Below, piece by piece: positions 8,132-15,590 of a stretch of DNA of 24,946 bases. The position numbers and the translations under genes are program-made. Below the pieces are notes generated by a model that worked only from the letters and a program-made list of their open reading frames with translations, did no database searches and was not told where the DNA came from. How positions within the stretch are numbered: the stretch's first letter is position 1; each line of letters begins with the position of its first letter. The stretch comes from CAYLZO01 sp964387775 (GTDB lineage Bacteria; Chloroflexota; Anaerolineae; JAAYZQ01): positions 1 through 24,946 of the forward strand of contig CAYLZO010000048.1 in the NCBI GenBank assembly GCA_964387775.1. The letters are read 5' to 3'.

Positions 8132-9727
8132 ATGCAAGACTATCAACGCGGCCCGATTGGGCGGGCCAACCGCCAACACGATTACTTGCTCGAGATCAGC
8201 CGGGCGATGACCTCCCGGCTGGATCTGCCCTCGCTCCTGGAGCTGACGCTCACGAGTGCCGTCGAGCTCTTGCGCGGCCAGGTGGGCCTCATCGTGCTCC
8301 GCGACCGCGAGGGGACCATGCGAGTGCGGGCCAGCTATGGGCTGCCAGCTCGCTTGTTCCGTTTCTTCCAGCCCCTCTGGGAAGATCTGGCGGGCGGGCG
8401 CGAGTGGACGGGGCCGCTCTCGCGCTGGCGAGTTCCTGAGCTGCAGACACGGCTGGGGATGGTGGCCGCCGCCGCCGGATTGGCTCTCAGCCAGGTCGTG
8501 GCCTTGCCGCTGATCCTCGAGGAGAAGCTGATCGGCGCGATCTATATCTTTCGCACTAGCGGCGGGGCCTTTTCGGCCAGCGACCGGGCGCTGTTGGCCG
8601 CCTTTGCTGACCAGGCCGCCATCGCCGTCAACAACGCCGAACTTTATCAACAGGTCAGCGACGAGCGGCAGGCCCTCTCGGCCATCATCGAGAACAGCGC
8701 CGAGGGGGTCATGATCGTGAACGCAGCGGGGCGGGTGGAGGTCTTTAACCGGGCCTTGAGCCGCATGACGGGCTGGGACGCGGCCGATGCCCGGGGCCGG
8801 CCCGCTTCTGAGGTGCTGAGTCTGCGCGACCGCCAGGGCAATCCCCTCTCGCTCCCTGACTTGCCCGCCGCGCGGACGTCTGCGGCCCAGGACCGTGATT
8901 ACGTCGAGGGCGACGTCGTGCGGCGGGGCGGTCCGCCCGTCACCGTCGGCGTGACGGCCACGCCCCTCTACGACGAGGAAGGCCGGTTGGTGCGCGGCAT
9001 CTTTAACGTGGTGGACATCACCCGTTTCCGCCAGGCGGAGGAGATGAAATCGACCTTTGTGTCGGTCGTGTCTCACGAGCTCAAGACGCCGGTAGCCCTC
9101 ATCAAAGGCTACGCCGAGACGCTGCGCCGGGAGGACGTCGAGTGGGATCGCGAGACGGTGCAGGAGAGCCTGGACGTCATTGGCGAGGAGGCGGACCGGC
9201 TGACGCAGCTCATCGACAGCTTGCTGGAGGCGAGTCGCATCCAGGCCGGCGGTCTCACGCTGGAGCCGACCGACGTCCATCTGCCCCGCTTGGCCGAAAA
9301 GGTGGTGGACGGCTTTCGCACGCAAATGGGCCAAGACCCGATTCACACCTTTGAGCTCGATTTCCCGCCCGATTTTCCGCCAGTGTGGGGTGATCCCGAG
9401 CGGCTGCGCGAGGTGCTGTCCAACCTGGTCAGCAACGCCGTCAAATACTCGCCGGAGGGGGGCACGGTCTGGATCGGCGGCCGCGCCGACCAGGCTGGCG
9501 TGACGGTTTACGTGGCGGACGAAGGCATCGGCATCCCGGCGGAGGAGCAGGATCGTATTTTTGAGCGCTTTCACCGCGTGGACTCGGGCTTGCACCGCCG
9601 CACCGAGGGTACGGGGCTGGGTCTCTACCTGGTCAAGGCCATCGTCGATGCCCACGGCGGGCGGGTGTGGGTCGAGAGCGCACCGGGCCGAGGCTCGATT
9701 TTTATGTTTCGGCTGCCGAGAAAGTGA
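8132..9727 (+). CDS. Soluble GAF-PAS sensor histidine kinase
   Basis: This kinase autophosphorylates on histidine and passes the phosphate to the response regulator encoded 10 bp downstream. The 531-residue product has no membrane segment, so the signal is probably cytoplasmic. Domains in order: GAF (about 20-170), PAS (about 180-300, ending in VVDITRFRQAEE), a HisKA dimerisation domain with the phospho-acceptor His315 in SHELKTPV, and a HATPase_c domain with the N box (Asn431 and Asn435, NLVSNAVKYSPEGG), the G1 box DEGIGIP (Asp463) and the G2 region GTGLGLYLVK. The frame is open back into galK. I chose the ATG at 8132 because the protein resembles kinases only from there, although no clear Shine-Dalgarno sequence precedes it. 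Proximity to galK suggests but does not prove a metabolic signal. Confidence 0.9.
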   Translation: MQDYQRGPIGRANRQHDYLLEISRAMTSRLDLPSLLELTLTSAVELLRGQVGLIVLRDREGTMRVRASYGLPARLFRFFQPLWEDLAGGREWTGPLSRWRVPELQTRLGMVAAAAGLALSQVVALPLILEEKLIGAIYIFRTSGGAFSASDRALLAAFADQAAIAVNNAELYQQVSDERQALSAIIENSAEGVMIVNAAGRVEVFNRALSRMTGWDAADARGRPASEVLSLRDRQGNPLSLPDLPAARTSAAQDRDYVEGDVVRRGGPPVTVGVTATPLYDEEGRLVRGIFNVVDITRFRQAEEMKSTFVSVVSHELKTPVALIKGYAETLRREDVEWDRETVQESLDVIGEEADRLTQLIDSLLEASRIQAGGLTLEPTDVHLPRLAEKVVDGFRTQMGQDPIHTFELDFPPDFPPVWGDPERLREVLSNLVSNAVKYSPEGGTVWIGGRADQAGVTVYVADEGIGIPAEEQDRIFERFHRVDSGLHRRTEGTGLGLYLVKAIVDAHGGRVWVESAPGRGSIFMFRLPRK

Positions 9728-9736
9728 GAGGGTTCA

Positions 9737-10450
9737 ATGGTTACGCCTGAAGAGAAACTGATCCTCATCGTCGACGACGAGGCACGCATGCGGCGCTTTG
9801 TGCGCATGAACCTGGAGTTGGAGGGCTACCAAATCTCGGAGGCGGGCACCGGCATGGAAGCCCTGGAAAAGGTGCGCGATGACCTGCCCGACCTGATCCT
9901 GCTCGACGTGATGATGCCCGAGATGGACGGATTCGAGACGTTGAAGCGTATCCGCGAGGTCTCGACGGTGCCGGTGATCATGCTTACGGTCAAGGGCGAG
10001 GAGGAGGACCGCATCCGAGGGCTGGAGTTGGGCGCCGACGATTACGTGATCAAGCCCTTCAGCCCTCGCGAACTGGCCAGCCGCATCCAGGCCGTGCTCC
10101 GCCGGGCCGAGATGCCCTCGCCAGTGTCCAAAACGACGATTCACATCGACGACCGCTTGCAGATCGATTTCCGCAAGCGGGAGGTCATTGCCGACGGCGA
10201 GCGGGTGAGCCTGCGTCCCACCGAGTATCGCCTGCTCTACCACCTGGTCAACAACGCCGGCTGGGTGATGACCCACGAGATGTTGCTGTCGAAGGTGTGG
10301 GGCTACGAATATCGCGAGGAGCCGGGCTTGCTGCGGCTGTACATTACCTACCTTCGAAAAAAGATCGAGCCCGATCCGAGCGAACCCCGCTACATCTTTA
10401 CCGAGCGGGGCGTAGGCTATCGATTTGTAGATTTCGAGCGAGGCCAGTGA
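9737..10450 (+). CDS. OmpR/PhoB-family response regulator
   Basis: The 237-residue product has an N-terminal receiver domain with the acidic pocket Asp13-Asp14, the phospho-acceptor Asp57 in LLDVMMPEMDG, a conserved Thr84 and Lys106. It is followed by a winged-helix DNA-binding domain (about 130-232, with LRPTEYRLLYHLVNNAG and YITYLRKKIEP, ending FTERGVGYRF). It should bind promoter DNA as a dimer after phosphorylation by the upstream kinase. GAGAGGG sits just before the ATG. Its target genes are not evident. The repeat region starting at 10452 follows directly. Confidence 0.93.
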   Translation: MVTPEEKLILIVDDEARMRRFVRMNLELEGYQISEAGTGMEALEKVRDDLPDLILLDVMMPEMDGFETLKRIREVSTVPVIMLTVKGEEEDRIRGLELGADDYVIKPFSPRELASRIQAVLRRAEMPSPVSKTTIHIDDRLQIDFRKREVIADGERVSLRPTEYRLLYHLVNNAGWVMTHEMLLSKVWGYEYREEPGLLRLYITYLRKKIEPDPSEPRYIFTERGVGYRFVDFERGQ

Positions 10451-10455
10451 AGGGT

Positions 10456-10664
10456 GGGTAGTGGTCGGTGGTCAGTGAACAGTGGTCGGTGTTCGGTCTA
10501 TTCTGTCCGCTGACCACTACCCACTGATCACCACCCACTGANNNNNNNNNNNNNNNNNNNNNNNNNNNNNNNNNNNNNNNNNNNNNNNNNNNNNNNNNNN
10601 NNNNNNNNNNNNNNNNNNNNNNNNNNNNNNNNNNNNNNNNNACCCACTGATCACCACCCACTGA
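10456..10664. repeat. Inverted heptad repeat cluster interrupted by an assembly gap
   Basis: Six consecutive 7-bp units run in register from 10456 to 10497 (GGGTAGT, GGTCGGT, GGTCAGT, GAACAGT, GGTCGGT, GTTCGGT). From 10507 to 10541 five heptads run in the opposite sense (CCGCTGA, CCACTAC, CCACTGA, TCACCAC, CCACTGA). The pieces GGGTAGTGGTC (10456-10466) and GACCACTACCC (10512-10522) are perfect inverted copies, so the cluster can form a hairpin. After the gap three heptads of the second kind reappear (10644-10664). Confidence 0.75.
10542..10641. other. Assembly gap of exactly 100 N
   Basis: One hundred N characters, a common scaffolding placeholder rather than a measured distance. The 23 bases before the gap (10519-10541) are identical to the 23 after it (10642-10664). 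The two contigs may simply overlap in the heptad repeat, or a repeat array may have collapsed. Confidence 0.95.
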
Positions 10665-10681
10665 CCCCTACGCCCCTCTAC

Positions 10682-10710
10682 TTGCCAAACCGACCGGCCG
10701 GTGGTACAAT
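10682..10710 (+). promoter_or_regulatory. tRNA-Lys promoter
   Basis: TTGCCA (10682-10687) and TACAAT (10705-10710) are separated by 17 bp. The spacer carries the palindrome CCGGCCGG. The expected start is a few bases before the tRNA at 10720. Confidence 0.6.
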
Positions 10711-10719
10711 ACGGGCGAT

Positions 10720-10793
10720 GGGCCGTTAGCTCAGTCTGGCAGAGCAGCTGCCTTTTAAGCAGCGGGTCACAGGTTCGAATCCTGTACGGCTCA
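10720..10793 (+). tRNA. tRNA-Lys (anticodon UUU)
   Basis: A complete cloverleaf can be drawn. The acceptor stem pairs GGGCCGT (10720-10726) with ACGGCTC (10786-10792, one G-U pair). The D stem is GCTC/GAGC, the anticodon stem GCTGC/GCAGC holds the loop CTTTTAA (anticodon TTT), and the T arm is ACAGG-TTCGAAT-CCTGT. The discriminator base is A10793, followed by CCT, so the 3' CCA must be added after transcription. It decodes AAA and AAG. Confidence 0.95.
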
Positions 10794-10935
10794 CCTAAGC
10801 TTCCCGGCCCAGGTCGGGAAGCCGAAGGCCGCTTACCAGGTGGTATGCAGTTGTAAAAGTGCAATCAGCGTGATCCTCTGCAGGTTGCGAGCCCGATAGA
10901 GAATCACCGACCGACCAGGGAAGGGGCTGTGAGAG
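10794..10935 (+). other. tRNA trailer region with a stable hairpin
   Basis: No gene is seen. A perfect 8-bp stem GCTTCCCG/CGGGAAGC (10799-10822 region) lies just after the tRNA but lacks a T tract, so it is more likely a processing or stabilising structure than a terminator. The transcript probably continues to the terminator at 10936. Confidence 0.35.
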
Positions 10936-10970
10936 CCGTCAGCCATGCCGGGCTGGCGGTTTTTTCTTTT
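10936..10970 (+). terminator. Intrinsic terminator of the tRNA-Lys unit
   Basis: The stem CCGTCAGCC (10936-10944) pairs with GGCTGGCGG (10951-10959), with one G-U pair and a 6-nt loop, followed by TTTTTTCTTTT. It points rightward and ends at the stop codon of the convergent HTH gene. Confidence 0.85.
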
Positions 10971-11175
10971 ATTCGGCCGCTTCCGTCACCTGCTGCCGCC
11001 GTTCTTCCTCGAAAGCTTCAATGTCCCCCTCTGGAATCCGATAGGGCGAATTCTTGCCTTTTGGATCGAGCTTGTAGGCATTCGGAAAGCGCCCGATCTT
11101 GACCCATCGGCTCAAGGTTGTGGCAGCAACACCGAGACGCTCAGCGGCCTCCTTCACGCTGTACACCTCTGACAT
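10969..11175 (-). CDS. Excisionase/MerR-like helix-turn-helix protein
   Basis: The 68-residue product begins MSEVYSVKEAAERLGVAATTLSRWVKIGRFPNAYK, a typical helix-turn-helix of the excisionase (HTH_17) family: helix VKEAAERLG, turn, and recognition helix TTLSRWVK, then the wing-like YRIPEGDIEAFEEER. Such proteins bend DNA for phage or integrative-element excision or act as small regulators. AAAGGGG precedes the ATG. There is no integrase gene in the window. Its neighbour is a decayed IS, so it may be left over from a mobile element. Fold assignment is firm, but the biological role is unknown. Confidence 0.8.
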   Translation of the reverse strand: MSEVYSVKEAAERLGVAATTLSRWVKIGRFPNAYKLDPKGKNSPYRIPEGDIEAFEEERRQQVTEAAE

Positions 11176-11464
11176 GATGGGCCCCTTTTGTGAAAGCCTG
11201 GCAACATGACATGATTCTTACCATTTCTACTCTTTTAGTAGGTGCCGCTCGCAGATTTCTGGAACAGGCATACTGGATGACTGGATCGTGCTCGATTGGA
11301 GCTGCCAGTCGGTCGAGCAAAGGGCGGTGAAATGCCTAGAAAACGATGGCAGGCAGCGCCACTTTGCCCTCCTTGAGAACGGTGCTTGCCTCGGACAGTC
11401 GGAGCACCAGGTGAAAAGTTGTGAAAATCCGACTTCCAGAGCGATTCTGCCTGTGCGTGCGCAA

Positions 11465-12344
11465 TTGCTACGTCCAGTTACCAGCAAGTCGCTGCGTTGG
11501 AAAATCTCGTGCAGCCGCTCGTGCGTCGGGACGGTGGTGGTGCCGTCGTTGGTGTCCCCCGAATGGATGCTGCTACCGCCCGGGAGCACGACTTCTCCAT
11601 CATCGGTAGCACTGACGCCGATGTTGACTTGCCGCTTATCCGGGCGCTTGTCCCCCGAGTAGCCGAAGGTCACCCACTCGCTCCCTTCGTACTCGCCGTG
11701 GAAAAAAGACCGAGGTCAAATCGTAATGAATGGTGTCGATCCTCAACTGGAACACCTCGACCGCCCGCAAGGTGACCTCCGTGGCGATGGTTTGCCAGTG
11801 GGGATACACGGCCAACAGCGCATCGGCCAGGCGGTCGTAGTTGAGCGCTTCTGGCTCGGCTATCCCCAACAAGAGGTGCAGCCCCGTATCCTTGACCCAT
11901 TCCTCTATCCGACTCAAAGGACGAGGCGACAAGAGGCGGTTGATGATAGGTCAGCACCCTCTGGGCCAGCACCGAGATCACCGTGCCATCGGAGATGTCT
12001 CCATCCTGCGTATTCCGAGGGCAGTAGCGGTTCACGATCTCCACCAAGCCGATGCGCTTTGCGTAGCCCAACAGCAAGTTGAGACCACCGATCTGGAAGG
12101 TCACCTTCTCTTCGCATTGCTCTCGCACGGCCAGGAGTTGCTGTACATCGGCCGGACGGGCTTGGTTCAACCGTTCGGTCTGCTCCTGGCTAGGGGTAGC
12201 GATTGAGAGCTCAGGCAAAGGACTGTGTTGCCAGTCGTGTATCCGCCGGACCAGTCCCAATGGAACGTAGACCACAGCACCTTGCCATCTTTCCCTCCAG
12301 TTGTCAAGGTGCTGGCCCCGCGCTTGCGCGGAGCTATCTATCAT
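11465..12344 (-). pseudogene. Decayed IS1634-type (DUF4277) transposase
   Basis: Three pieces in three minus-strand frames line up as one transposase. Piece A (12344 to about 11950) ends with LNLLLGYAKRIGLVEIVNRY and a TVISVLAQRVL helix. Piece B (about 11950-11705) reads INRLLSPRPLSRIEEWVKDTG and on to IDTIHYDLTSVFF, where the Asp is the expected first catalytic residue. Piece C (about 11705-11465) reads HGEYEGSEW, VTFGYSGDKRPDKRQVNIG and GDTNDGTTTVPTHERLHEIF. The B-to-C shift falls at a run of six T (11702-11707), where one T too many explains it. After LLVTG, near 11465, family resemblance ends, so the C-terminal half with the remaining catalytic residues is gone. No terminal inverted repeats could be assigned. 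The element is inactive. Confidence 0.7.
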
Positions 12345-12491
12345 ACCGAAAAAGCTATGCTGAAAATGAAACAGAAGTTGAACGGGAACTCGGGTGCGAC
12401 CGGCCGCAGCCGTATCCGCACCCGGACGCCGTCCCGACCACCGGTGTGCAGAGGGAAGGTGCCGCCCTGGGGATGGGAACCGCTTGCCAGT

Positions 12492-12520
12492 TTGACGATT
12501 CGCCACGGCTGTGCTACACT
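12492..12520 (+). promoter_or_regulatory. Promoter of the DUF433/PIN-like pair
   Basis: TTGACG (12492-12497) and TACACT (12515-12520) have an exact 17-bp spacer. The sequence CCACGGCTGTGCTACACTGTAGCCGTGG forms an inverted repeat over the -10 box (arms CCACGGCT and AGCCGTGG, interrupted). This would be a natural operator for autoregulation by the antitoxin. Confidence 0.7.
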
Positions 12521-12569
12521 GTAGCCGTGGAGCAAACGTCTGTTGAGGTAACTAAAAGAGGGTAAACCG

Positions 12570-12932
12570 ATGCAGGAAGCAAATGGCACAGTGGTCAGAA
12601 CGGATCGCGGCCTGTCCATTGCCGGGACACGCATCACGCTCTACAGCATCATGGACTATGTCAAAGCTGGCTGGCCGTCCCGATTGATTCGCGACCGCCT
12701 AAACCTGACTGACCGGCAGATTAGCGACGTTATGGCCTATCTCGAGGCCCATCGCGAACAGGTGGAGGCCGAGTACCAACTGGTCTTGCAGCAGGCGGAG
12801 GAGAATCGCCAGTACTGGGAAGGTCGCAATCGGGAACGATTGGCTCAAATCACGGCGATGGGGCCGCCGCCTGGCAAGGAAGAAATCTGGGCCAGAGTGC
12901 AGGCCAAGAAGGAGCAACTGAGGCTGGCGTGA
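12570..12932 (+). CDS. DUF433-domain protein, putative antitoxin
   Basis: The 120-residue product has the DUF433 core at about residues 7-65: TDRGLSIAGTRITLYSIMDYVKAGWPSRLIRDRLNLTDRQISDVMAYLEAHREQV. This is a small helical DNA-binding fold found in VapB-like antitoxins. The C-terminal part is a charged helix (about 65-118) that could wrap the toxin. AGAGGG lies before the ATG. The stop codon overlaps the GTG start of the next gene by 3 bp, the usual coupling of toxin-antitoxin genes. Antitoxin function is inferred from the pairing. Confidence 0.75.
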   Translation: MQEANGTVVRTDRGLSIAGTRITLYSIMDYVKAGWPSRLIRDRLNLTDRQISDVMAYLEAHREQVEAEYQLVLQQAEENRQYWEGRNRERLAQITAMGPPPGKEEIWARVQAKKEQLRLA

Positions 12933-13320
12933 AAATCCTGGTGGACCACGACATCGAGGGCCACGCCGTCATCCTATGGGCACGCTGGTCGCCGAGGGAT
13001 GGCTGGACCTGGTTGACGTGGAGTTGGTTACGTTCAGCGATGTCGACCTGCCCGCCGACAGCAGCGACCGCGTGATCTGGCGTTTCGCTCAGGCGGAGGG
13101 CATGATCCTGCTGACGAGCAACCGCAACATGGAGGGCGACGACTCGCTGGAGCAAACCCTCCGCGAGGAGAACAGGGCCGATTCACTGCCGGTGCTGACC
13201 ATCAGCCGGATAGGCCGTCTGGACGACAAAGCATACCGGGATCGTTGCGTTTCCCGCCTGGTGGACATTGTGCTGGGCGTGGAGAACTACCGGGGCCCGG
13301 CGCGGCTGTTCATCCCTTGA
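12929..13320 (+). pseudogene. PIN-like (DUF5615-related) toxin partner, single-base frameshift
   Basis: From the GTG at 12929 the frame reads VKILVDHDIEGHAVILW. The remainder (GTLVAEGWLDLVDVELVTF, then DLPADSSDRVIWRFAQAEGMILLTSNRN, SLPVLTISRIGRLDDKAY and GPARLFIP to the stop) lies one frame away, from about 12976. Restoring a single G in the run at 12978-12980 joins the two into a protein of about 130 residues of the family commonly found after DUF433. The early Asp (LVDHD) and the LLTSNRN segment fit a PIN-like nuclease pocket. Either the toxin has been inactivated, leaving an orphan antitoxin, or the run was miscounted. Some databases give this family an unrelated ACP S-malonyltransferase label, which the sequence does not support. 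Confidence 0.75.
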
Positions 13321-13342
13321 GTGTTCTCCTGTTAGTGGAGCG

Positions 13343-13372
13343 AAAAGTCCCCTCGCGTGGAGGGGACTTTTT
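13343..13372 (+). terminator. Bidirectional intrinsic terminator
   Basis: A perfect 9-bp stem AGTCCCCTC/GAGGGGACT (13346-13354 with 13360-13368) is flanked by AAAA on the left and TTTTT on the right, so it works for the toxin-antitoxin unit and also for any leftward transcript ending near 13422. Confidence 0.85.
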
Positions 13373-13421
13373 CTGTCTGTCTTGTGACCGGTGGCGTGTT
13401 CAGTTTGGCCGGAAAAGCAGA

Positions 13422-13697
13422 TTATCCCGTGTCCTCTGCCTCAAGACCCCGCAGCATCGTCATCACCGTGGCACGAGTGCTGGCGGGCAGAGTGCGGAGG
13501 ATGCGGAGGGCCTCCCACAACACGCGATACGCCTCTACCTCTTGGCCCAAGCGCGCAATGACTGGCCGCAGTTGGATACCTCGTTTGGTCAGGAGGACAC
13601 CTGGCCGCAGCACCATCTGCAAGGGAACCCGGCCGCTGCCCTCAGCCACAACCAGGATCTTGCTAGACGCCTGGGGTTCGGCGACCGATGGCGCCAA
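13422..13697 (-). CDS. Unknown small protein, probably a degraded gene
   Basis: I do not recognise the product. The frame reads plausibly (ILVVAEGSGRVPLQMVLRPGVLL, then VLWEALRILRTLPASTRATV) and ends 50 bp before the bidirectional terminator. The shown start is a TTG, and the frame is open upstream to about 13770. In another minus-strand frame at 13740-13885 a hydrophobic stretch (GFVLVGMLVGGRVGLWHLSRLG) followed by a Pro/Ala linker could be the missing membrane anchor. A frameshift near 13740 would then make this the cytoplasmic or exported domain of one membrane protein. No known domain is visible. Confidence 0.35.
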   Translation of the reverse strand: MAPSVAEPQASSKILVVAEGSGRVPLQMVLRPGVLLTKRGIQLRPVIARLGQEVEAYRVLWEALRILRTLPASTRATVMTMLRGLEAEDTG

Positions 13698-13893
13698 TGG
13701 TGCAGCTATCTCGCCAACCGGAGCCGGTGTGCCTCTCTGGGCCTGACGCTTCCTACGGGTGCCGGCGCGGCATCAGTGTCCAACGACACACCGTCGCCCA
13801 ATCGGGACAAGTGCCATAGGCCCACACGACCGCCGACCAACATGCCCACGAGAACAAACCCTGAGCGCCAAGCTGGGGGAAGATTGCCACAAA

Positions 13894-14079
13894 ATGACGC
13901 TGTTGTCAGATAGAGCTACTGCCTGGACCTATCACCCGAGTTTCAAACTATGCCGTGACAACAAGATTGAAATTGTCAGGCGGGTGCGCGAGCGGTTTGG
14001 GTCAGTGCCGATGTATGTCCAATGGCTCACCGAGAAGCCGCGTATCTACCACTTTCCACATCGTCGGAGGCAGAAATGA
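13894..14079 (+). CDS. Candidate 61-residue ORF overlapping the thrC start
   Basis: From the ATG at 13894 the frame encodes a basic peptide (NKIEIVRRVRERFGSVPMYVQWLTEKPRIYHF) ending in a TGA that overlaps the thrC ATG in an ATGA arrangement. That overlap suggests translational coupling. Codon choice is looser than in thrC, and a GGGGGA lies upstream as a weak ribosome site. I do not recognise it. It may be the tail of a decayed gene, since the frame is open back to 13759. Confidence 0.3.
   Translation: MTLLSDRATAWTYHPSFKLCRDNKIEIVRRVRERFGSVPMYVQWLTEKPRIYHFPHRRRQK
13956..13978. promoter_or_regulatory. Inverted repeat upstream of thrC
   Basis: TGACAA (13956-13961) and TTGTCA (13973-13978) form a perfect dyad with an 11-bp AT-rich centre, about 100 bp before thrC. 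Shape and spacing suit a dimeric regulator, but it also lies inside the candidate ORF at 13894-14079. No clear promoter is paired with it. Confidence 0.25.
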
Positions 14080-15401
14080 GATACCATAGCTGGCTGGAAT
14101 GCATCCGGGGCTGCGGGCGCCGCTACTCGATTTACGACGTGGTCTATCGCTGCGAGGACTGCGGCGGGCTGCTCGACGTGGAGCACGACGTGGCGGCGTT
14201 GGAGGACCACAGCGCCGGCGAGTGGAAGGCACTCTTTGACCGGCGGACGCGGTCCAACGAGTGGCCCTACGGCAGCGGCGTGTGGGGCAAAAAGGAGTGG
14301 GTCTGCCCCCAGGTGGACGACGAAAACGTCGTCTCGATGTACGAGGGCCACACCAACTGCTTCTGGGCCGAGCGCTTGGGCCAAGAGATCGGCGTGGCCG
14401 ACCTGTGGGTCAAGCTGAGCGGCAACAGCCACACCGGCTCCTTCAAGGACCTGGGCATGACGGTCCTCGTCTCGGTGGTGCGGCAGATGATGGCCGACCA
14501 AAAGCCCATCCGCGCCGTGGCCTGCGCCTCGACGGGGGACACGTCGGCGGCGCTGGCGGCCTACGCGGCGGCGGCCGGTATCCCGGCCCTCGTCTTTTTG
14601 CCACACGGCAAGGTCTCGACGGCGCAACTGGTCCAGCCCCTGGCCCACGGCGCCCAGGTCCTGGCCCTCGACACCGATTTCGACGGCTGCATGGAGATCG
14701 TCCAGGCGGTGACCGCCGACCAGGGTATCTACCTGGCCAACTCGATGAACTCGCTGCGCATGGAGGGCCAGAAAACCGTGGGCGTCGAGATCGTGCAGCA
14801 GTTCGACTGGGAGGTGCCCGACTGGATCGTCATCCCCGCCGGCAACCTGGGCAACGTCAGCGCGCTGGGCAAGGGCCTCTTGCTGATGCGCGACCTGGGC
14901 CTGATCGACGTGCTGCCGCGCATCGCCTGCGCCCAGGCGGCCCACGCCAACCCGCTCTACCTCAGCTTCCTGACCGGCTTTCGCGAGTACCGGCCCGTGG
15001 AGGCGAAAAAGACGGCGGCCAGCGCCATCCAGATCGGCGCGCCGGTCAGCTACGAGCGGGCGATCAAGGTCCTGCACCAGTTCGAGGGCGTGGTCGGGCA
15101 GGCCACCGAGGACGAGCTGGCGGACGCCGCCGCCCAGGCCGACCGGGCCGGGCTCTACGCCTGCCCGCAGACGGGCGTGGCGTTGGCCGTGCTGTTCAAA
15201 CTCATCGAGCGGGGCGAGGTCGGCGCGGACCAGCGCGTCATCGTCATCTCGACGGCCCACGGGCTCAAGTTCACGGGCTTCAAGATCGGCTATCACGACG
15301 GCACGCTGCCGGGGGTGGCGGCCCGCCACGCCAACCCGCCGCTGGAGCTGCCGGCCGACGTCTCGGTGGTGAAGCGGGCCATCGACCGGCTAATTCGATA
15401 G
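14076..15401 (+). CDS. thrC: Threonine synthase
   Basis: This PLP enzyme converts O-phospho-L-homoserine to L-threonine, the last step of threonine synthesis. The 441-residue product starts with a four-cysteine knuckle (Cys8, Cys12, Cys26, Cys29: CIRGC then CEDC), usual in the class with a zinc-ribbon-like N-terminus. It then shows the substrate-binding EGHTNCF and the PLP lysine Lys124 in SHTGSFKDLGM. CASTGDTSAALAAYAA binds the cofactor phosphate, and IPAGNLGNVSALGKG is a second conserved glycine-rich loop. GGAGG lies 5 nt before the ATG at 14076, which was preferred over the upstream in-frame ATG at 14022 because the family begins with the cysteine knuckle. No other threonine genes are adjacent. 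Confidence 0.95.
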   Translation: MRYHSWLECIRGCGRRYSIYDVVYRCEDCGGLLDVEHDVAALEDHSAGEWKALFDRRTRSNEWPYGSGVWGKKEWVCPQVDDENVVSMYEGHTNCFWAERLGQEIGVADLWVKLSGNSHTGSFKDLGMTVLVSVVRQMMADQKPIRAVACASTGDTSAALAAYAAAAGIPALVFLPHGKVSTAQLVQPLAHGAQVLALDTDFDGCMEIVQAVTADQGIYLANSMNSLRMEGQKTVGVEIVQQFDWEVPDWIVIPAGNLGNVSALGKGLLLMRDLGLIDVLPRIACAQAAHANPLYLSFLTGFREYRPVEAKKTAASAIQIGAPVSYERAIKVLHQFEGVVGQATEDELADAAAQADRAGLYACPQTGVALAVLFKLIERGEVGADQRVIVISTAHGLKFTGFKIGYHDGTLPGVAARHANPPLELPADVSVVKRAIDRLIR

Positions 15402-15590
15402 GCGAACGAGCAGGTGTCCTAGCCCCACAAGTTCGGAAGCCGAATCCGTTCACCTTCGATTTGAGGCGGTGTCACATCAGTCGCCTCACGCTGCCCCATT
15501 CCCATTCGTACCAGGATCATCGCCCTCCGCTGATTGCTCCCCACGGATCAGCCTCCCCCCTTCTGTCACTCGTTTGTCACCGGCCTCTGC

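Noticed and set aside
7886..9655. Open frame of 589 codons on the minus strand
   Set aside because: It is antisense to the histidine kinase, whose H, N and G boxes are all present.
10456..10664. Possible CRISPR array
   Set aside because: Units are 7 bp without unique spacers and they switch orientation. This is a heptad repeat cluster.
12929..13320. ACP S-malonyltransferase annotation sometimes given to this family
   Set aside because: The product has no GHSLG serine-acylation motif and is far too short. It looks like a PIN-type fold.
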